From: Megamerina dolium
Lineage: Eukaryota > Arthropoda > Insecta > Diptera > Megamerinidae
Assembly (NCBI GenBank): GCA_963854835.1
Contig: OY978525.1
Coordinates: 42,613,554 to 42,677,553 of the forward strand
Length of the DNA stretch: 64,000 nt
Direction: 5' to 3'
Part shown: positions 22,365 to 34,995 of the stretch, one piece after another
How positions within the stretch are numbered: position 1 is the stretch's first letter
Layout of the letters: every line of letters begins with the position of its first letter
Made by a program: the position numbers and the translations under genes
Notes under the pieces: generated by a model
Told to the model about the DNA's origin: nothing
What the model saw: only the letters and a program-made list of their open reading frames with translations
The model's database searches: none

Positions 22365-22636
22365 GCAACCAACAGTATTTTAGGATAAAAGTTTTTTTGA
22401 TAGCCCGCCTTTAGCGGGGCTAAAAAAAAATAACCCTTATATGCCCGACGCCGGCTTCGCGACCAATAGTATATTAGGATAAAAGCTTTTTGATAGCCGG
22501 GCTTCGGCCGGGCGCAAAAAAATAACCCTTATAGGCCCGACGCCTGTTTCGCGGTCAACAGTATTTTTGATAGCGGGCATTCGGGCGGGTGCAAAAAAAA
22601 AAAATAACCCTTATGGACCTAACGTCAGCTTCGAGA
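22365..22636 (+). repeat. Three GC-rich tandem units of about 80-92 bp
   Basis: Units begin near 22365, 22457 and 22549. Each contains CAACAGTAT or CAATAGTAT, then GATAGC with a small GC hairpin, an A-run, AACCCTTAT and a CGACGCC or similar block. A single degenerate unit occurs in the second foldback copy near 38325-38375. Confidence 0.75.
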
Positions 22637-23047
22637 CAAACGTTTTCGCATTGAAATCTCATTGACATAGGGCTCTAACAATGTTGTCTTTATCAGATTA
22701 ATAAAAGAGTTAATTATACTATTACATCCTATATTTTTCCTAATCCTTTTGTCTCTGTCTACCGCTATGATTATAACTGTCTCACTATTCCTCTGGGCAC
22801 ATATTTGCTATAGCGAAAGCATGATCATAAAAAACTATATTTAACCCTCTGCAGCTGACGTGGTAGTCTGACAGACACCGCCAAACGAAACTTCGTGCAT
22901 ATGTTCGCTAAATCCGAAGGCCGATCTCTACGCTCTGGGTACCTTTTCTCTTTGTGCTTTGACATCGCTCAGTGCGAAAAAAGTGTTAGTCGGCAACGTA
23001 TGCGCGCGGCTGAGTCGTAAGGTGTCTGTGGTATACCCACGTCAGCG

Positions 23048-23175
23048 TTAGTGTAAGTATCTAGTAGACCACCACCTCAGTAGTATTGTAAAACTTCCAT
23101 AGTGTCTAGTAGACCTCACGTCAGTAGTATTGTAAAACTTCCATAGTGTCTATCAGACCTCACGTCAGTAATATT
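23048..23175 (+). repeat. piggyBac subterminal direct repeats
   Basis: Three units of about 43 bases contain GTCTAGTAGACCTCACGTCA and TATTGTAAAACTTCCATA. A related unit, GGTCTGCTAGACCCCATGTC with AGAATTGTAAAAA, lies near the right end at 25292-25329. Such subterminal repeats are possible transposase-binding sites (inference). Confidence 0.75.
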
Positions 23176-23217
23176 ATATCTTTGCGTATACTTATTTAGG
23201 TAGTAAGTTCTAACACA

Positions 23218-24967
23218 ATGGCTTCCTTCAAACGATCTGCAGCCGGAACTTTTAAAACCAATGAAGAGCAAATAGTTGAGTGGCTCGAGCAAATTGATGA
23301 GGAAGGTGAAGATTTTAGCGATGACGAAGAAATAGAAGATCCAAATATTGTACCAGAACAAATTGAACTTGAGGACGAAGAAATTTCGCTGGAAACGGAC
23401 CTTCAAGAGGAAAGTAATCAGCTTACAGGAGCTCTTACAGAATCTATTAGAGAGACTTTCTTTAAAGGCAAAAATGGCTTTGTATGGGCTGCTCAAGAAG
23501 GTCCAAGAAATTCCAGCTGCGAGCTCATAACATCAATAAGTCACTAGGTCTTCTAACTCCCTCAAAATTTGAATGTTATGTTGATCTTTGGACAAAGTTT
23601 TTTGATGAGTCAATGCTTTCGGACTTGGTAGTTAATACGAATAAAAAGCTTGATATGTTTAGAAGCCGTTTCAAAACTAGCAACCGACCAGAACTTATGG
23701 ACACAAGTGAGATTGAAATGAGAGCGTTCATAGGACTCTTATATTATTCGTCGGTGCTCAAATGCAACAACTCTGATCTCAATACAATATTTGCTACTGA
23801 TGGAACAGGACATGAAATATTTCGCTCCGTTATGTCTAAGAACAGATTTTCATGTTTAGTCTACTGTTTGAGATTTGATGATCTTACTACAAGAGAAGAA
23901 CGTTTAAAAGAGGATTCCCTGGCTCCTATATCAAATGTATTTAACAAGTTTATCATAAATTCTCAAGCCCAATACTCCCCGGGAGCGTATATGTGCATTG
24001 ATGAGATGCTAGTTCCATATAGAGGACGTTGTAAATTTGTAATCTACATGCCACAAAAACCTGCTAAATATGGACTGAAAATCATGATTTTATGTGACGC
24101 ACAAACTTTTTATACCTACAACGCTTATATCTACTGTGGTAAAAATTCCGATGGAGTTGGACTAAATGAAGAAGAAAAAAAATTATCGGTGCCATCGCAA
24201 TCAGTCTTACGTCTTGTGAAAGTTATTGAAGGCTCAAACCGAAACATCACAGCTGACAACTGGTTTAGTTCCATCCCATACTTATCTCGGAACATTGAAA
24301 AAGAATAAGAGAGAAATTCCTTCAAGCTTTTTGCCATCAAAAACAGAGAAATTGGAAGTTCACTTTACGGATTCACCAAAGACTTTTCCTTATTATCTTA
24401 TGTTCCAAAAAAAAATAAAGCAGTTCTTTTAATCTCATCCACACATAATACTTCAGAATCCGACAGTGATTCAGGCAAACCACTAATGATAATAGATTAT
24501 AATCATACTAAGGGCGGCGTTGATGAGATCGACAAGAAGTGCTCAGTTTATTCTTGTGGTCGTAAAACTCGTCGTTGGCCGATGGCAATTTCCTACAGAC
24601 TACTGGATATGATAAGTATCAACTGTTTCGCTGCTTACCAAGCATGTGATATTCGGACCCAAAAATGAGAAGAGGCATGTTTTTGTTGAATATGGCTCGG
24701 GAAATGGTGCTAGATCACATGAAAGCACGTGTATATAACCAAAGATTGCCAAGAGAACTGCGCATGACCATCAATCGAGTTCTGGGAATAGACTTGCCTC
24801 CTCCATCTCCTAAGGTTCAGTCTGAGGCAATCGTTGGTAGAAAACTATGTCATATTTGTCCGACGAAACTAAAAAGAAAAACAAAATACAGCTGCTGTTC
24901 TTGCGAGAAACCGATTTGCTTGCAGTGTTCTTCCCCTTTGTGTGCAGACTGCCTAGAAAAAATGTAA
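23218..24967 (+). pseudogene. piggyBac-type transposase, several frameshifts
   Basis: ATG at 23218 opens an acidic N-terminus (about 90 residues). After a shift near 23500 the core domain starts (LTPSKFECYVDLWTKFF). The three catalytic aspartates are visible: CIDEML (about 23996), NITADNWF (about 24244) and GGVDEID (about 24520). A small deletion with a frameshift lies after NWFSSIP (24265-24285), another shift near 24345 and a fourth near 24665. The C-terminal Cys-rich zinc-binding domain (CHICP ... CCSCEKPICLQC ... CADC) is complete and ends at 24967. All hallmarks survive but the gene is dead. Confidence 0.9.
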
Positions 24968-25341
24968 TATTTGAAGACTGCATTAGTATTGATCTCACCG
25001 TGCGATTCGCCTAAAAGTCATTATTTAAGTTATTTGTTAAGTACTTTTAATATTAAAAAGAAAAAGTTCATGAAAACTCGTAAAATGTATACTTTTTTTT
25101 TTTGTTTTCAAAAGATGTGAATTATTTTTGTTGTTTTTATGAGCCCAAACGAAATAAATAATATTGCTAAAAAAATGCCTTATATATCAAGTGTGTAAAA
25201 TATGTTTGCTTAAAAACTCTCTACTCTTATAAAAAATACAGCCAAAAAGGCGCTAGTTAAAAATTTCAACATATGAAATCAGTTTAGAAATGAGGTCTGC
25301 TAGACCCCATGTCAGCAGAATTGTAAAAATTAACCCACGTC
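24968..25341 (+). other. piggyBac 3' region and first part of right terminal repeat
   Basis: Non-coding AT-rich 3' UTR, with AATAAA near 25152. It ends in the subterminal unit and CCCACGTC of the right inverted repeat. Confidence 0.65.
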
Positions 25342-25407
25342 TTTTGATTTTTAGAAAAAAAAAACAAATAAAATAATAATATAATTTGCAAACATTTTGT
25401 TTATAAT

Positions 25408-27017
25408 ATGAGTGTTCAGCGCTCTCCTCTCCGGCAACGGCAATCGCCTGTTAATGTGTGTGTAATATTTTGCAATCACCCGCGCAAACCCCCCCGATAA
25501 GTGCATTATCAAATAAAACAGTTGATACACACTGCACAAGTGAAAGTAACAGTGCAAATCTTTTGCCTGCACATATTAAAAATTCATCAAATTTTGCAAC
25601 AACAATAAATACAGACAAAAAAAATAATTTGTTCTATCGTGATATACTATCTCCCTCTATACCGTGGAGTGTACAATGTGCTTCTCCTGCTGTAACACCA
25701 ACAGCTACAACATCAAAGCAATCAAATAACGGCACTTCTACTGAAGTGCATGACCCAGTAGTTAAAGCAACTAGTGCGATGACTAATAAAGAACCAGTTG
25801 CTGTTCAAACTGGTATTGATCGCTACATTACTGTAGTAAAGCGAAAGAGAAGTCCGCAAAATTCAAAACAAATGAATTCAACAAAAATTTAAAAACAGAA
25901 CACTGTCCCTATTAGTTCGGAAAATAGATACGCTCTGCTTTCAGGTGATGAAAGTGACGAAAATATTATCTCCAAGAAAAATTTCAAACCCCCACCCATT
26001 TTCTTGAGAGAACGCAACTCAGATAAGTTGATTTCTAGAATTACAAGTCTTATAGGACCAAAGAATTTCCATGTTGTTCCTATTCGCAAAGGCCAAATTG
26101 AGGAAACAAAAGTGCAAATCTACAGCGAAACTCATTATCGCAAAGTAATAGCGGAATTTGATGCTGTAAAAAAGAATTACTACACATATCAGCTAAAAAG
26201 TAGTAAGGGCTTAATCGTTGTACTCAAAGGCGTCGAACCCAACGTTGATATTAACGAAATCAAACTTGCCCTCCAGGAAGAAGGGTTTCAAGCCAAAACA
26301 GTATTCAACATTCTCAACAAGAGCAATATACCTCAACCGTTATATCGTATTGAGCTTCAGCCTGAAACAAAACCCCTAAAAAAAGGTGAAGTACACCCCA
26401 TATATAAAATTCGATATTTACTGCATCGCAAAATCACAATCGAAGAACCCCATAAGAGAACTGGACCTCCTCAGTGCAGCAACTGCCAAGAATATGGACA
26501 TACTAAGACATATTGTACCCTGCCAGCTGTTTGTGTGATTTGTGGAGATCTCCATAAATCAAACATATGCCCAAAATCTAAAGGCGATGCTAGCATGAAA
26601 AAATGCAGCAATTGTGGAGGTAATCACACCGCAAATTATAGAGGTTGCCCAGTATATATAACCCTAAAGCTAAATTTCTCCGCTAGCAATCAACCTCTAA
26701 AACCAGTTGAGCAAATTCAGATAGCCAACTCAAGTAAGAGACAAAATATTGATGCAACACAATTCTTCTCTGCAATCCCAAACAAGAATCAAACCAATTC
26801 ATACGCTAGCGTGTTAAAACAAAACCCACACCACCGAAGCAATGTAAATAATGAGCAGAAACACTCACTGCCCACCCAACAGCCAAGTACCCTTGAACAT
26901 TTGCTTCAAACATTGATTCAGAATATGAACCAATTCATGAACTCAATGCAAACAATGATGCAAGAAATGATGAAAAATCAATCGATGTTACTCCAAACAT
27001 TGCTATCCAGACCATGA
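25408..27017 (+). pseudogene. Jockey ORF1, Gag-like nucleic-acid-binding protein
   Basis: ATG at 25408 starts a basic N-terminus. A shift near 25450-25460, at a GT repeat, leads into the main frame, which contains one in-frame TAA at 25890-25892. From 26004 the frame is clean to 27017. It carries the domain typical of Jockey Gags (KGLIVVLKGVEPNVDINEIK) followed by three zinc knuckles: CSNCQEYGHTKTYC, CVICGDLHKSNIC and CSNCGGNHTANYRGC. A Gln/Met-rich tail follows. The stop overlaps the ORF2 start as ATGA (27014-27017). In the family this protein coats the RNA. Confidence 0.85.
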
Positions 27018-29658
27018 GTTGTCTCAAGATATGCCACTGGAACGCCAACGGCTTAAGCCAGCACCGTTTGGAGCTAATTCAATTCCTTGAATCCAGCCAA
27101 ATCGACATAATGATGATATCTGAGACCCATTTCACTGACAAAAATTGCTACCAAATACCATATTACAAACTGTACACCACAAATCATCCGCATGGTAAGG
27201 CACGCGGAGGAACTGCCATATTGATAAAAAGCAGAATAAAACATCATGTTCTTGAAGATTTTAGTAGCGTCTACTTGCAAGCAACATCTATATGTCTGGA
27301 AGAATACATCTCTAAGCTAGTAATATCTGCGATATACTGTCCCCCAAGATACAGTATTACCGAACAGCAATATAAAGAATTTTTCTCAACTCTTGGTAGC
27401 AAATTCTTGGTTGCTGGCGATTTCAACGCCAAACACACTCACTGGGGCTCCCGATTAATAACTCCAAAAGGCAAAAGACTATGTTCAATCATCACTAACC
27501 ACGGCTACGATGTTATTTCAAATGGTCAACCGACATATTGGCCGACGGACAAGAGAAAATACCCGATCTCATAGACTTTGGAGTCGCCAAAGGTTTGCAG
27601 ATGGAAAATATCTCCACAGAGTGTAATTATGATCTATCATCTGACCACTCACCCACGGTAATATCTATAAAATCACCAAGCCCCCAAAGCAATTGCGTTA
27701 GAAAGAAAATAGACTGGTTAAAATTCAAGAAATATATAAATTCCCATCTTCCTCTGAGTACTGTATTAAGAAATGGACACGATGTAGACTCAGCACTCGA
27801 AAAATTCAACCAGCTGCTCTCATTAGCTCTCAGCTCAGCCACCTGCACAAAGGTATGCAAGCAATCAAACTTTAGCCCATACACACCAGCCGATATTGAA
27901 TTGCTAGTAAGACAGAAAAGAAGACTCCGAAGACAATGGCAAGAATTCAGATCACCGAATCTGAAAACACAGCTACAGCACTGCACTCGAAAGTTAAAGC
28001 AAGCCTTAAAAAATAAAAACAACAAAGAGTTAGAAGAGCACATAGCGAAATTAACACCTGGTGAAGCGTCAGACTACTCTTTGTGGAAATCAGCAAAAAA
28101 ATCAAATCGGCCAATTCTCACTGATTCCCCCATCCGTTTGAGTGACGGTAATTGGGCTAGAAGCAACTGTGAGAAGGGTTTGGCTTTTGCAAACCACCTA
28201 AAAAGTGTGTTTACACCCAATCCACCCTCTTCACAGTCCTCATTACCAATATTAACTTCTCAACCTTGCTCAATAACGCTCAAAATTAAAAAAAAGGACA
28301 TATTCAAGGCAATTTATAAAGATTTAAACCCAAAAAAATCACCTGGACCAGATAAAATTACCGGTAAAATGATAAAAGAGCTACCTCCGGCTTCAGTAAT
28401 TCATCTGATGCACATTTTCAATGCTATCCTTCGTATTAAACACTATCCTAAATGCTGGAAAACTTCAAAAATTATGATAGCAAAACCAGGAAAAGACCCT
28501 ACAAAAGTTGCATCGTACAGACCTATCAGCCTCCTGCCTCTACTTTCTAAAGTATTCGAAAAGCTACTTGTCATGAATATAACTCCATTTATTAATCTCA
28601 ACCAACTGATTCCTCAACATCAGTTTGGATTTAGAAAACAGCACGGCACAATAGAACAAGTCCACCGCATTGTAACTCTGATAAGGAACACTTTTGAAGA
28701 AAAAAAGTATTGCTCAGCTGTCTTTCTTGATATCACTCAAGCTTTCGATAAAGTATGGCACGATGGCCTTATTTACAAACTCAAACTATTACTGCCTGCA
28801 AATGTCTCCTCATTGCTTAGTAGCTACCTCACGAAAAGACAATTTCTCGTACATCACAAGGATTACACAACAAATCTATTAGATATTCACGCTGGCGTTC
28901 CTCAAGGAAGCGTTTTGTGTCCCTTACTGTATCTCTTATACACTTCAGATATGCCCAACAATAACTATACATTCATATCGACCTTTGCTGATGATACGGC
29001 AATATTGTGCTCTCGCTCTAACCCCATAGAAGCTACTAAACTCCTGCAGAAACATGTCGATTCTCTCGAAATCTGGCTAGCAAAATGGCGTATAAAAGTC
29101 AATGAATCAAAAAGCGTACATGTAACCTTCACGCTAAGGCTAGATACATGTCCCCCACTTAAAATTAATGGCCAATCATTTCCACAATGTTCCTCAACAA
29201 AGTACTTGGGTATTCACCTCGACAGAAGGCTGACATGGAAAAATCACATAGAGGCAAAGAAAACTCAGATCAAGCTTAAAATGAATCAGTTATGGTGGCT
29301 GTTACACAAAAGATCAAAGTTGAATCTTGAATACAAAGTGCTATTATATAAAGCAATCCTGAAACCAATCTGGACTTATGGTATTCAGTTTTGGGGCACC
29401 GCATCTCCCTCTAATATCGAAAAATTGCAGCGAATACAATCCAAGTGTCTGCGAATTATTGTAAACGCGCCTTGGTATATGAGGAACGTTAACATCCATC
29501 GAGATTTAAATGTATCCACAATTTCTGAGGAAGTTGCAATGTCCTGCAGAAGCTACATTCAAAAATTACACAATCATCCGAATCCCCTTGCTAGGCAATT
29601 GTTGCTGAGCAAGGGGCATCGTCGATTAAAAAGAAAAGACACACTGAATATGCTGTAA
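27014..29658 (+). pseudogene. Jockey ORF2, endonuclease-reverse transcriptase, one frameshift
   Basis: Endonuclease motifs ICHWNANGL, ISETHF and AGDFNAKHTHWGS appear before 27550. A one-base loss near 27551-27556 (the minus-strand copy has an extra G there) shifts the frame. The second frame (to 29658) continues with SSDHSPTVISI and then the reverse transcriptase: SYRPISLLPLLSKVFEKLL, VFLDITQAFDKVWHDGL, GVPQGSVLCPLLYLLYTSD, FADDTAIL (catalytic, 28984-29007) and KYLGIHLDRRLTW. The frame then runs to a short basic C-terminus. Apart from the shift both domains look complete, about 880 residues in all. Confidence 0.9.
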
Positions 29659-29832
29659 AATTCCTACATCTCGCGACTCACCAAATTGTGATGGAACGTA
29701 GGGGATATCACAAAGTTTTATTTAGTTTGTAAGATTTGAATACTTATTGTTAGTTTCTTGTATTTAAGAAAGATTCAATAAAAAAAAAATAAGCTAAAAA
29801 AAAAAAAAAAAAAAAAAGTAGCAGAGGGTTAA

Positions 29833-30234
29833 GATATATAAAAATTTTTTAAGAATATGTTTTATATACCATTGGAAAGGTAATCCTATGGCCTTTAAAA
29901 TAATATATAATTTTTGACAGGTTAATGGAGGACTTTTTCGAAAAAAATCGGTTTTTACAAAAATTTATATTTTTCTTCATAGCATTTAAAAAGTTAAGAA
30001 TTAATATTAAATATTATAAACCTATAAAAAGGTATTAAAATTACGTGTGTTTTGATACCCATATTGTAGAATTAAATTGTTTGTCTCGAGTAATCAATTT
30101 TGAACTTTGACCTTGAACCACGCCTTGTATGGGCAATTGCAGACAAATTTTTACTTTGTTATAATGACAAAAATAACCTGTATCTGACGCAATTTATTAT
30201 TTTTACTTTTTCAAGGAGTGCGTATTCTGCACTT
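29833..30234 (-). repeat. Foldback right arm
   Basis: It is the inverted counterpart of 21957-22312 and is also nearly collinear with 38510-38950 of the second copy. It contains CACGCCTTGTATGGGCAATT and ends in CGTATTCTGCACTT. Confidence 0.7.
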
Positions 30235-31803
<1,569 letters not shown>

Positions 31804-31808
<5 letters not shown>

Positions 31809-32215
31809 CGTTTTTATTTTGTTAGCGTTTAATTCTATTTGAATTAACCTTGTTCGATCACTGGTTTCTGTTAATAATAACTGCAACACTTATTTTATAC
31901 AACTATATATAGCAACAATTTATTTAAAAAACTGTATTCACAATCAACTCTGTTTACAATCAACTATTTACAATAACACTCGAATGTACATGGAAGTGTA
32001 TCGATGTTAGCGCAATCACGTTCGGGATTAGATTGATTTGATTTTGTCAACACTGGCTCTATTTATATTCTGTTGGCAACACCCCAGAATCTTCCTTTAT
32101 CGAGATTCGTCTTTTTCTTTCTCGTTGGCTTGTTCTGGTTATCCCTTATTTCTTTTTGTTGACATTCGTGTCAGTCACAATGGTGATGAGTAACCAACCA
32201 TCGATACTCGTTACA
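31804..32215 (-). repeat. Ty3/gypsy LTR of copy E (left, 3' type)
   Basis: It is the same family as the LTRs at 46-59 kb (ends CGATACTCGTTACA) and 412 bases long like the D-type LTR. The first bases are mutated (AGTTACG instead of TGTTACG). A purine tract lies just inside on the minus strand. Confidence 0.8.
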
Positions 32216-32253
32216 ATGCCCTTCTCTTAACCTTGTTCGTCCCGCACAAGTCT

Positions 32254-32622
32254 CTATACTTTTTTATTCCAGTCCCGTTGAATACGATATACTACTTCAT
32301 TTATCGTTGCTATAATCTCATATGGTCCTTCCCAATGAGTCTGTAGTTTAGGGGACATGCCTTTCTTTCGTTGTGGATTATGAAGCATCACAAGCTCTAC
32401 TTCATAGAATCCTTTTGAATTGGATTTTAAGTCATACATGGCCTTCATCTTATCGCTTATCTTCTGCGACCGCTCTCTGATGAACTGATGCACTTCATCC
32501 AATTGTTCCCGCTTTTCGCTAGTATAGTTACCTTCGGTTGATCTCGTTGGTGTTACGACTCCATATTTTAAATCAGCTGGCAGTTTTAACTTGTTTCCAA
32601 AATTTGCCATTGCCGGAACCAT
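32254..32622 (-). pseudogene. Gypsy integrase C-terminal fragment, copy E
   Basis: Minus strand: LPADLKYGVVTPTRSTEGNY, QLDEVHQFIRERSQ, and a chromodomain-like end HWEGPYEIIATINEVVYRIQ. It matches the C-terminus of the integrases in copies A to D. It is cut at 32622, where the sequence flips strand. Confidence 0.85.
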
Positions 32623-33726
32623 CGTGAAGCATCACATTGACACCGGTGATTCTAGACCAATTCATCAAACACCACGACGAGTTCCATTGGCTAAAAGAGA
32701 CGAAGCCATTAAGCTGATTTCCAATATGCAGAAACAAGGTGTTATTGAACCATCAGCGAGTCCATGGAGTTCACCAGTTGTGCTGGTAAAGAAGAAGGAT
32801 GGAAGTATTCGATTCTGTATGGATTACAGAAAGCTAAATGATATTACGAAAAAAGACAGCTATCCACTGCCAAGAATCGATGACACTCTGGACACGCTAT
32901 CTGGTGCGAAGTGGTTCTCAACTCTTGATCTGCAAAGTGGCAACTGGCAAGTGGAACTTGGTAAGGAGGACAAAGAAAAAACAGCTTTCAGTATTGGCGA
33001 TGGGCTATGGCAATTTACAGTCATGCCATTTGGTATATGCAATGCGCCAGCTACTTCGAAATTTTGATGGAGAGTGTACTCGGAGGACTACACTGAAGAA
33101 CGTGCTTGGTGTACCTCGATGACATTATCGTGATGGGAAAAGATTTTAACGACCACCTGGAAAAGTTGAAAGAAGTATTTGAGCGTATACAATCAGCAGG
33201 GCTTAAACTGAATATGAAAAAGTGTTCACTCTTCAGGCAAGATGTTAAATATCTTGGTCATAAAGTAACAACAGAAGGGGTACATACCGACGAGGAGAAA
33301 GTAGCAGCAGTACAAGAATGGCCTATTCCGTCGAATCTTCACGAGTTAAGAAGCTTCCTAGGCTTATGCACCTACTATAGACGATTTGTTCCTGGATTTG
33401 CAAACATCGCCAGCAGTCTGCATGAGTTAACAAGAAAGAACAAACCATTTGTATGGGGTGAAGACCAACAGAAAGCATTCGAACAGCTGAAAGAAAAACT
33501 CTGTTCTGCACTAATATTAGCGTATCCAGTACCTGGTCAAAAGTTTGTGTTGGACACACATGCGAGTGGCTATGGAATAGATGGAGTGCTCTCTCAGATC
33601 ATAGATGGGCAAGAAAAAGTAATAGCATACTACAGTAAAATCCTGTCGAAGCCAGAAAGAAACTACTGTGTCACTCGAAGGGAGTTGCTCGCAATACTGG
33701 AATGTGTAAAGTATTTCCATAAATAA
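32623..33726 (+). pseudogene. Gypsy reverse transcriptase and truncated RNase H, copy E
   Basis: Plus strand. SIRFCMDYRKLNDITKKDSY, WFSTLDLQSGNW and FTVMPFGICNAP lie in the first frame. A short scrambled stretch (33055-33105) shifts the frame before YLDDIIVMGKDF. The RNase H start reads LDTHASGYGIDGVLSQ, in which the catalytic Asp of TDAS is His, then RELLAILECVKYFHK and a stop at 33726. The rest of RNase H is deleted. Exactly the same frame breaks, His change and deletion occur in copy D (60595-61697), so E and D descend from one already dead copy. Confidence 0.85.
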
Positions 33727-33739
33727 TTGTACGGTCAGT

Positions 33740-34990
33740 CAACGAGTGCAAGAAGATCAGAGGAACGACCCAGATCTCGTAAAGATTATGGAATACAAGG
33801 AGCAGGGCATACGTCCAGATTGGCAAGAGATGGCTAATGAGAGTCCAAAAGCAAAGGCATACTGGGCGCAGTGGCAAAGCCTGCACTAACGAGACGGATG
33901 TTTATACAGAGCATAGCAAAGTGAAGATGGAAAAATCACTAATGATCTGCTAGTGGTACCCAAGGCAAGAATAAATGAAGTGATAGCTGAGTATCACAAT
34001 ACCTCCAGTGGAGGGCATTTGGGAATCACCAAAACCGTCGAGAAAATAAAGAAACGATTTTATTGGGTTGGATGTCATGACCATGTCGCTGATTGGATTC
34101 GGAAGTGTAAGCAATGTGCAATGGCCAAAGGTCCCACTAAGAAAAGTCGAGGTAAGATGCACCAATACACCGTGAGTGCTCCATTTGAGCGAATTGCTAT
34201 GGACATAGCTGGACCATTTCCAATAAGCAACGCAGGAAACAAGTATGTTCTGGTGGTTATAGATCACTTCAGTAAATGGCCTGAAGTATACCCCATTCCA
34301 AATCAAGCTAGTACAGTTGTGGATGTATTCGTCAACCAATGGATTACTCGTTTTGGTGTACCGATGGAATTACACTCAGACCAAGGTCGAAATTTCGAAT
34401 CAGTTGTATACAAAACTCGTACAACACCTTTGCATCCACAATCTGATGGCATGGTAGAACGATTTAACCGTACCTTGGACGAATATTTGAGAAAAGTCGT
34501 AGATAAATACCAAAGAGACTGGGATGTACATATACCAATGTTCCTCATGGCATATCGATGCGCACAACATGATACGACGGCTACTACACCGGCAATGGCA
34601 ATTTTTGGAAACGAGTTAAGTCTGCCAGCTGATTTAAAATTTGGAGTTGTAACACCAACGAGATCAACCGAAGGAAATTATACTAGCGAAAAGCGGGAAC
34701 AGTTGGATGAAGTACATCAGTTCATCAGAGAGCGGTCGCAGATGATAAGCGATGAGATGAAGGCCAGGTATGACTTGAAAGCAAATTCAAAAGGGTTCTA
34801 TGAAGGAGAGCTTGTAATGCTTCATAATCCACAACGAAAGAAAGGCCTGTCTCCTAAACTACAGACTCATTGGGAAGGACCATATGTGATTATAGCAAAG
34901 ATAAATGACGTAGTGTATCGTATTCAACATGCCTGGAATAAAAGAGCAAAGTTTAAAGTAGTGCACTTGCGCCGAGTTAATTCGAATTAA
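33740..34990 (+). pseudogene. Gypsy integrase, copy E
   Basis: Plus strand, main frame 33953-34990. Zinc finger H-x6-H (EYHNTSSGGHLG) with CKQC, then the catalytic core MDIAGPFP, HSDQGRNF and VERFNRTL, and the C-terminal EGPYVIIAKINDVVYRIQ. About 28 bases are missing near 34408 compared with copy A, removing the VFQEICRMLG segment, and one Glu codon is missing near 34305. Two stops lie upstream (about 33888 and 33917). The element ends in a palindrome with no LTR. Confidence 0.85.
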
Positions 34991-34995
34991 CTCGG
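34972..34995. repeat. 24-bp perfect palindrome
   Basis: CCGAGTTAATTC followed immediately by GAATTAACTCGG, at the end of copy E. Confidence 0.9.

Larger units (their letters stand above)
25342..29817 (+). mobile_element. Jockey-type LINE, nearly full length
   Basis: The element has ORF1 and ORF2, a polyadenylation signal (29778-29783) and a terminal A-run (29797-29817). It is inserted into the right inverted repeat of the piggyBac element. The exact 5' boundary (25342) is inferred from where the piggyBac repeat stops. No clear target duplication is visible. The older minus-strand copy at 3904-5763 shows it is a multi-copy family. Confidence 0.85.
22845..29828 (+). mobile_element. piggyBac-like DNA transposon, itself interrupted by a Jockey LINE
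   Basis: TTAA flanks it on both sides (22841-22844 and 29829-29832). The ends CCCTCTGC (22845) and GCAGAGGG (29828) are inverted repeats. Further in, ACGTGGTAGTCTGACAGACA (left) corresponds inversely to GGTGTCTGTGGTATACCCAC (about 23021-23040). The transposase lies at 23218-24967. The right terminal repeat is split: CCCACGTC ends at 25341 and the remaining GTAGCAGAGGG resumes at 29818. Without the LINE the element is about 2.5 kb. Confidence 0.85.
21957..30234. mobile_element. Foldback-type element with long inverted repeats, split by piggyBac
   Basis: The left arm starts AAGTGCAGAATACG (21957-21970). The right end reads CGTATTCTGCACTT (30221-30234), its reverse complement. The arms can be aligned inward for about 350-400 bases with roughly 75-80 percent identity by eye. 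The centre holds GC-rich tandem units. A piggyBac relative is inserted at TTAA in the right half. I see no coding capacity, so it is non-autonomous. A partial second copy lies at 38310-38975. Confidence 0.7.
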
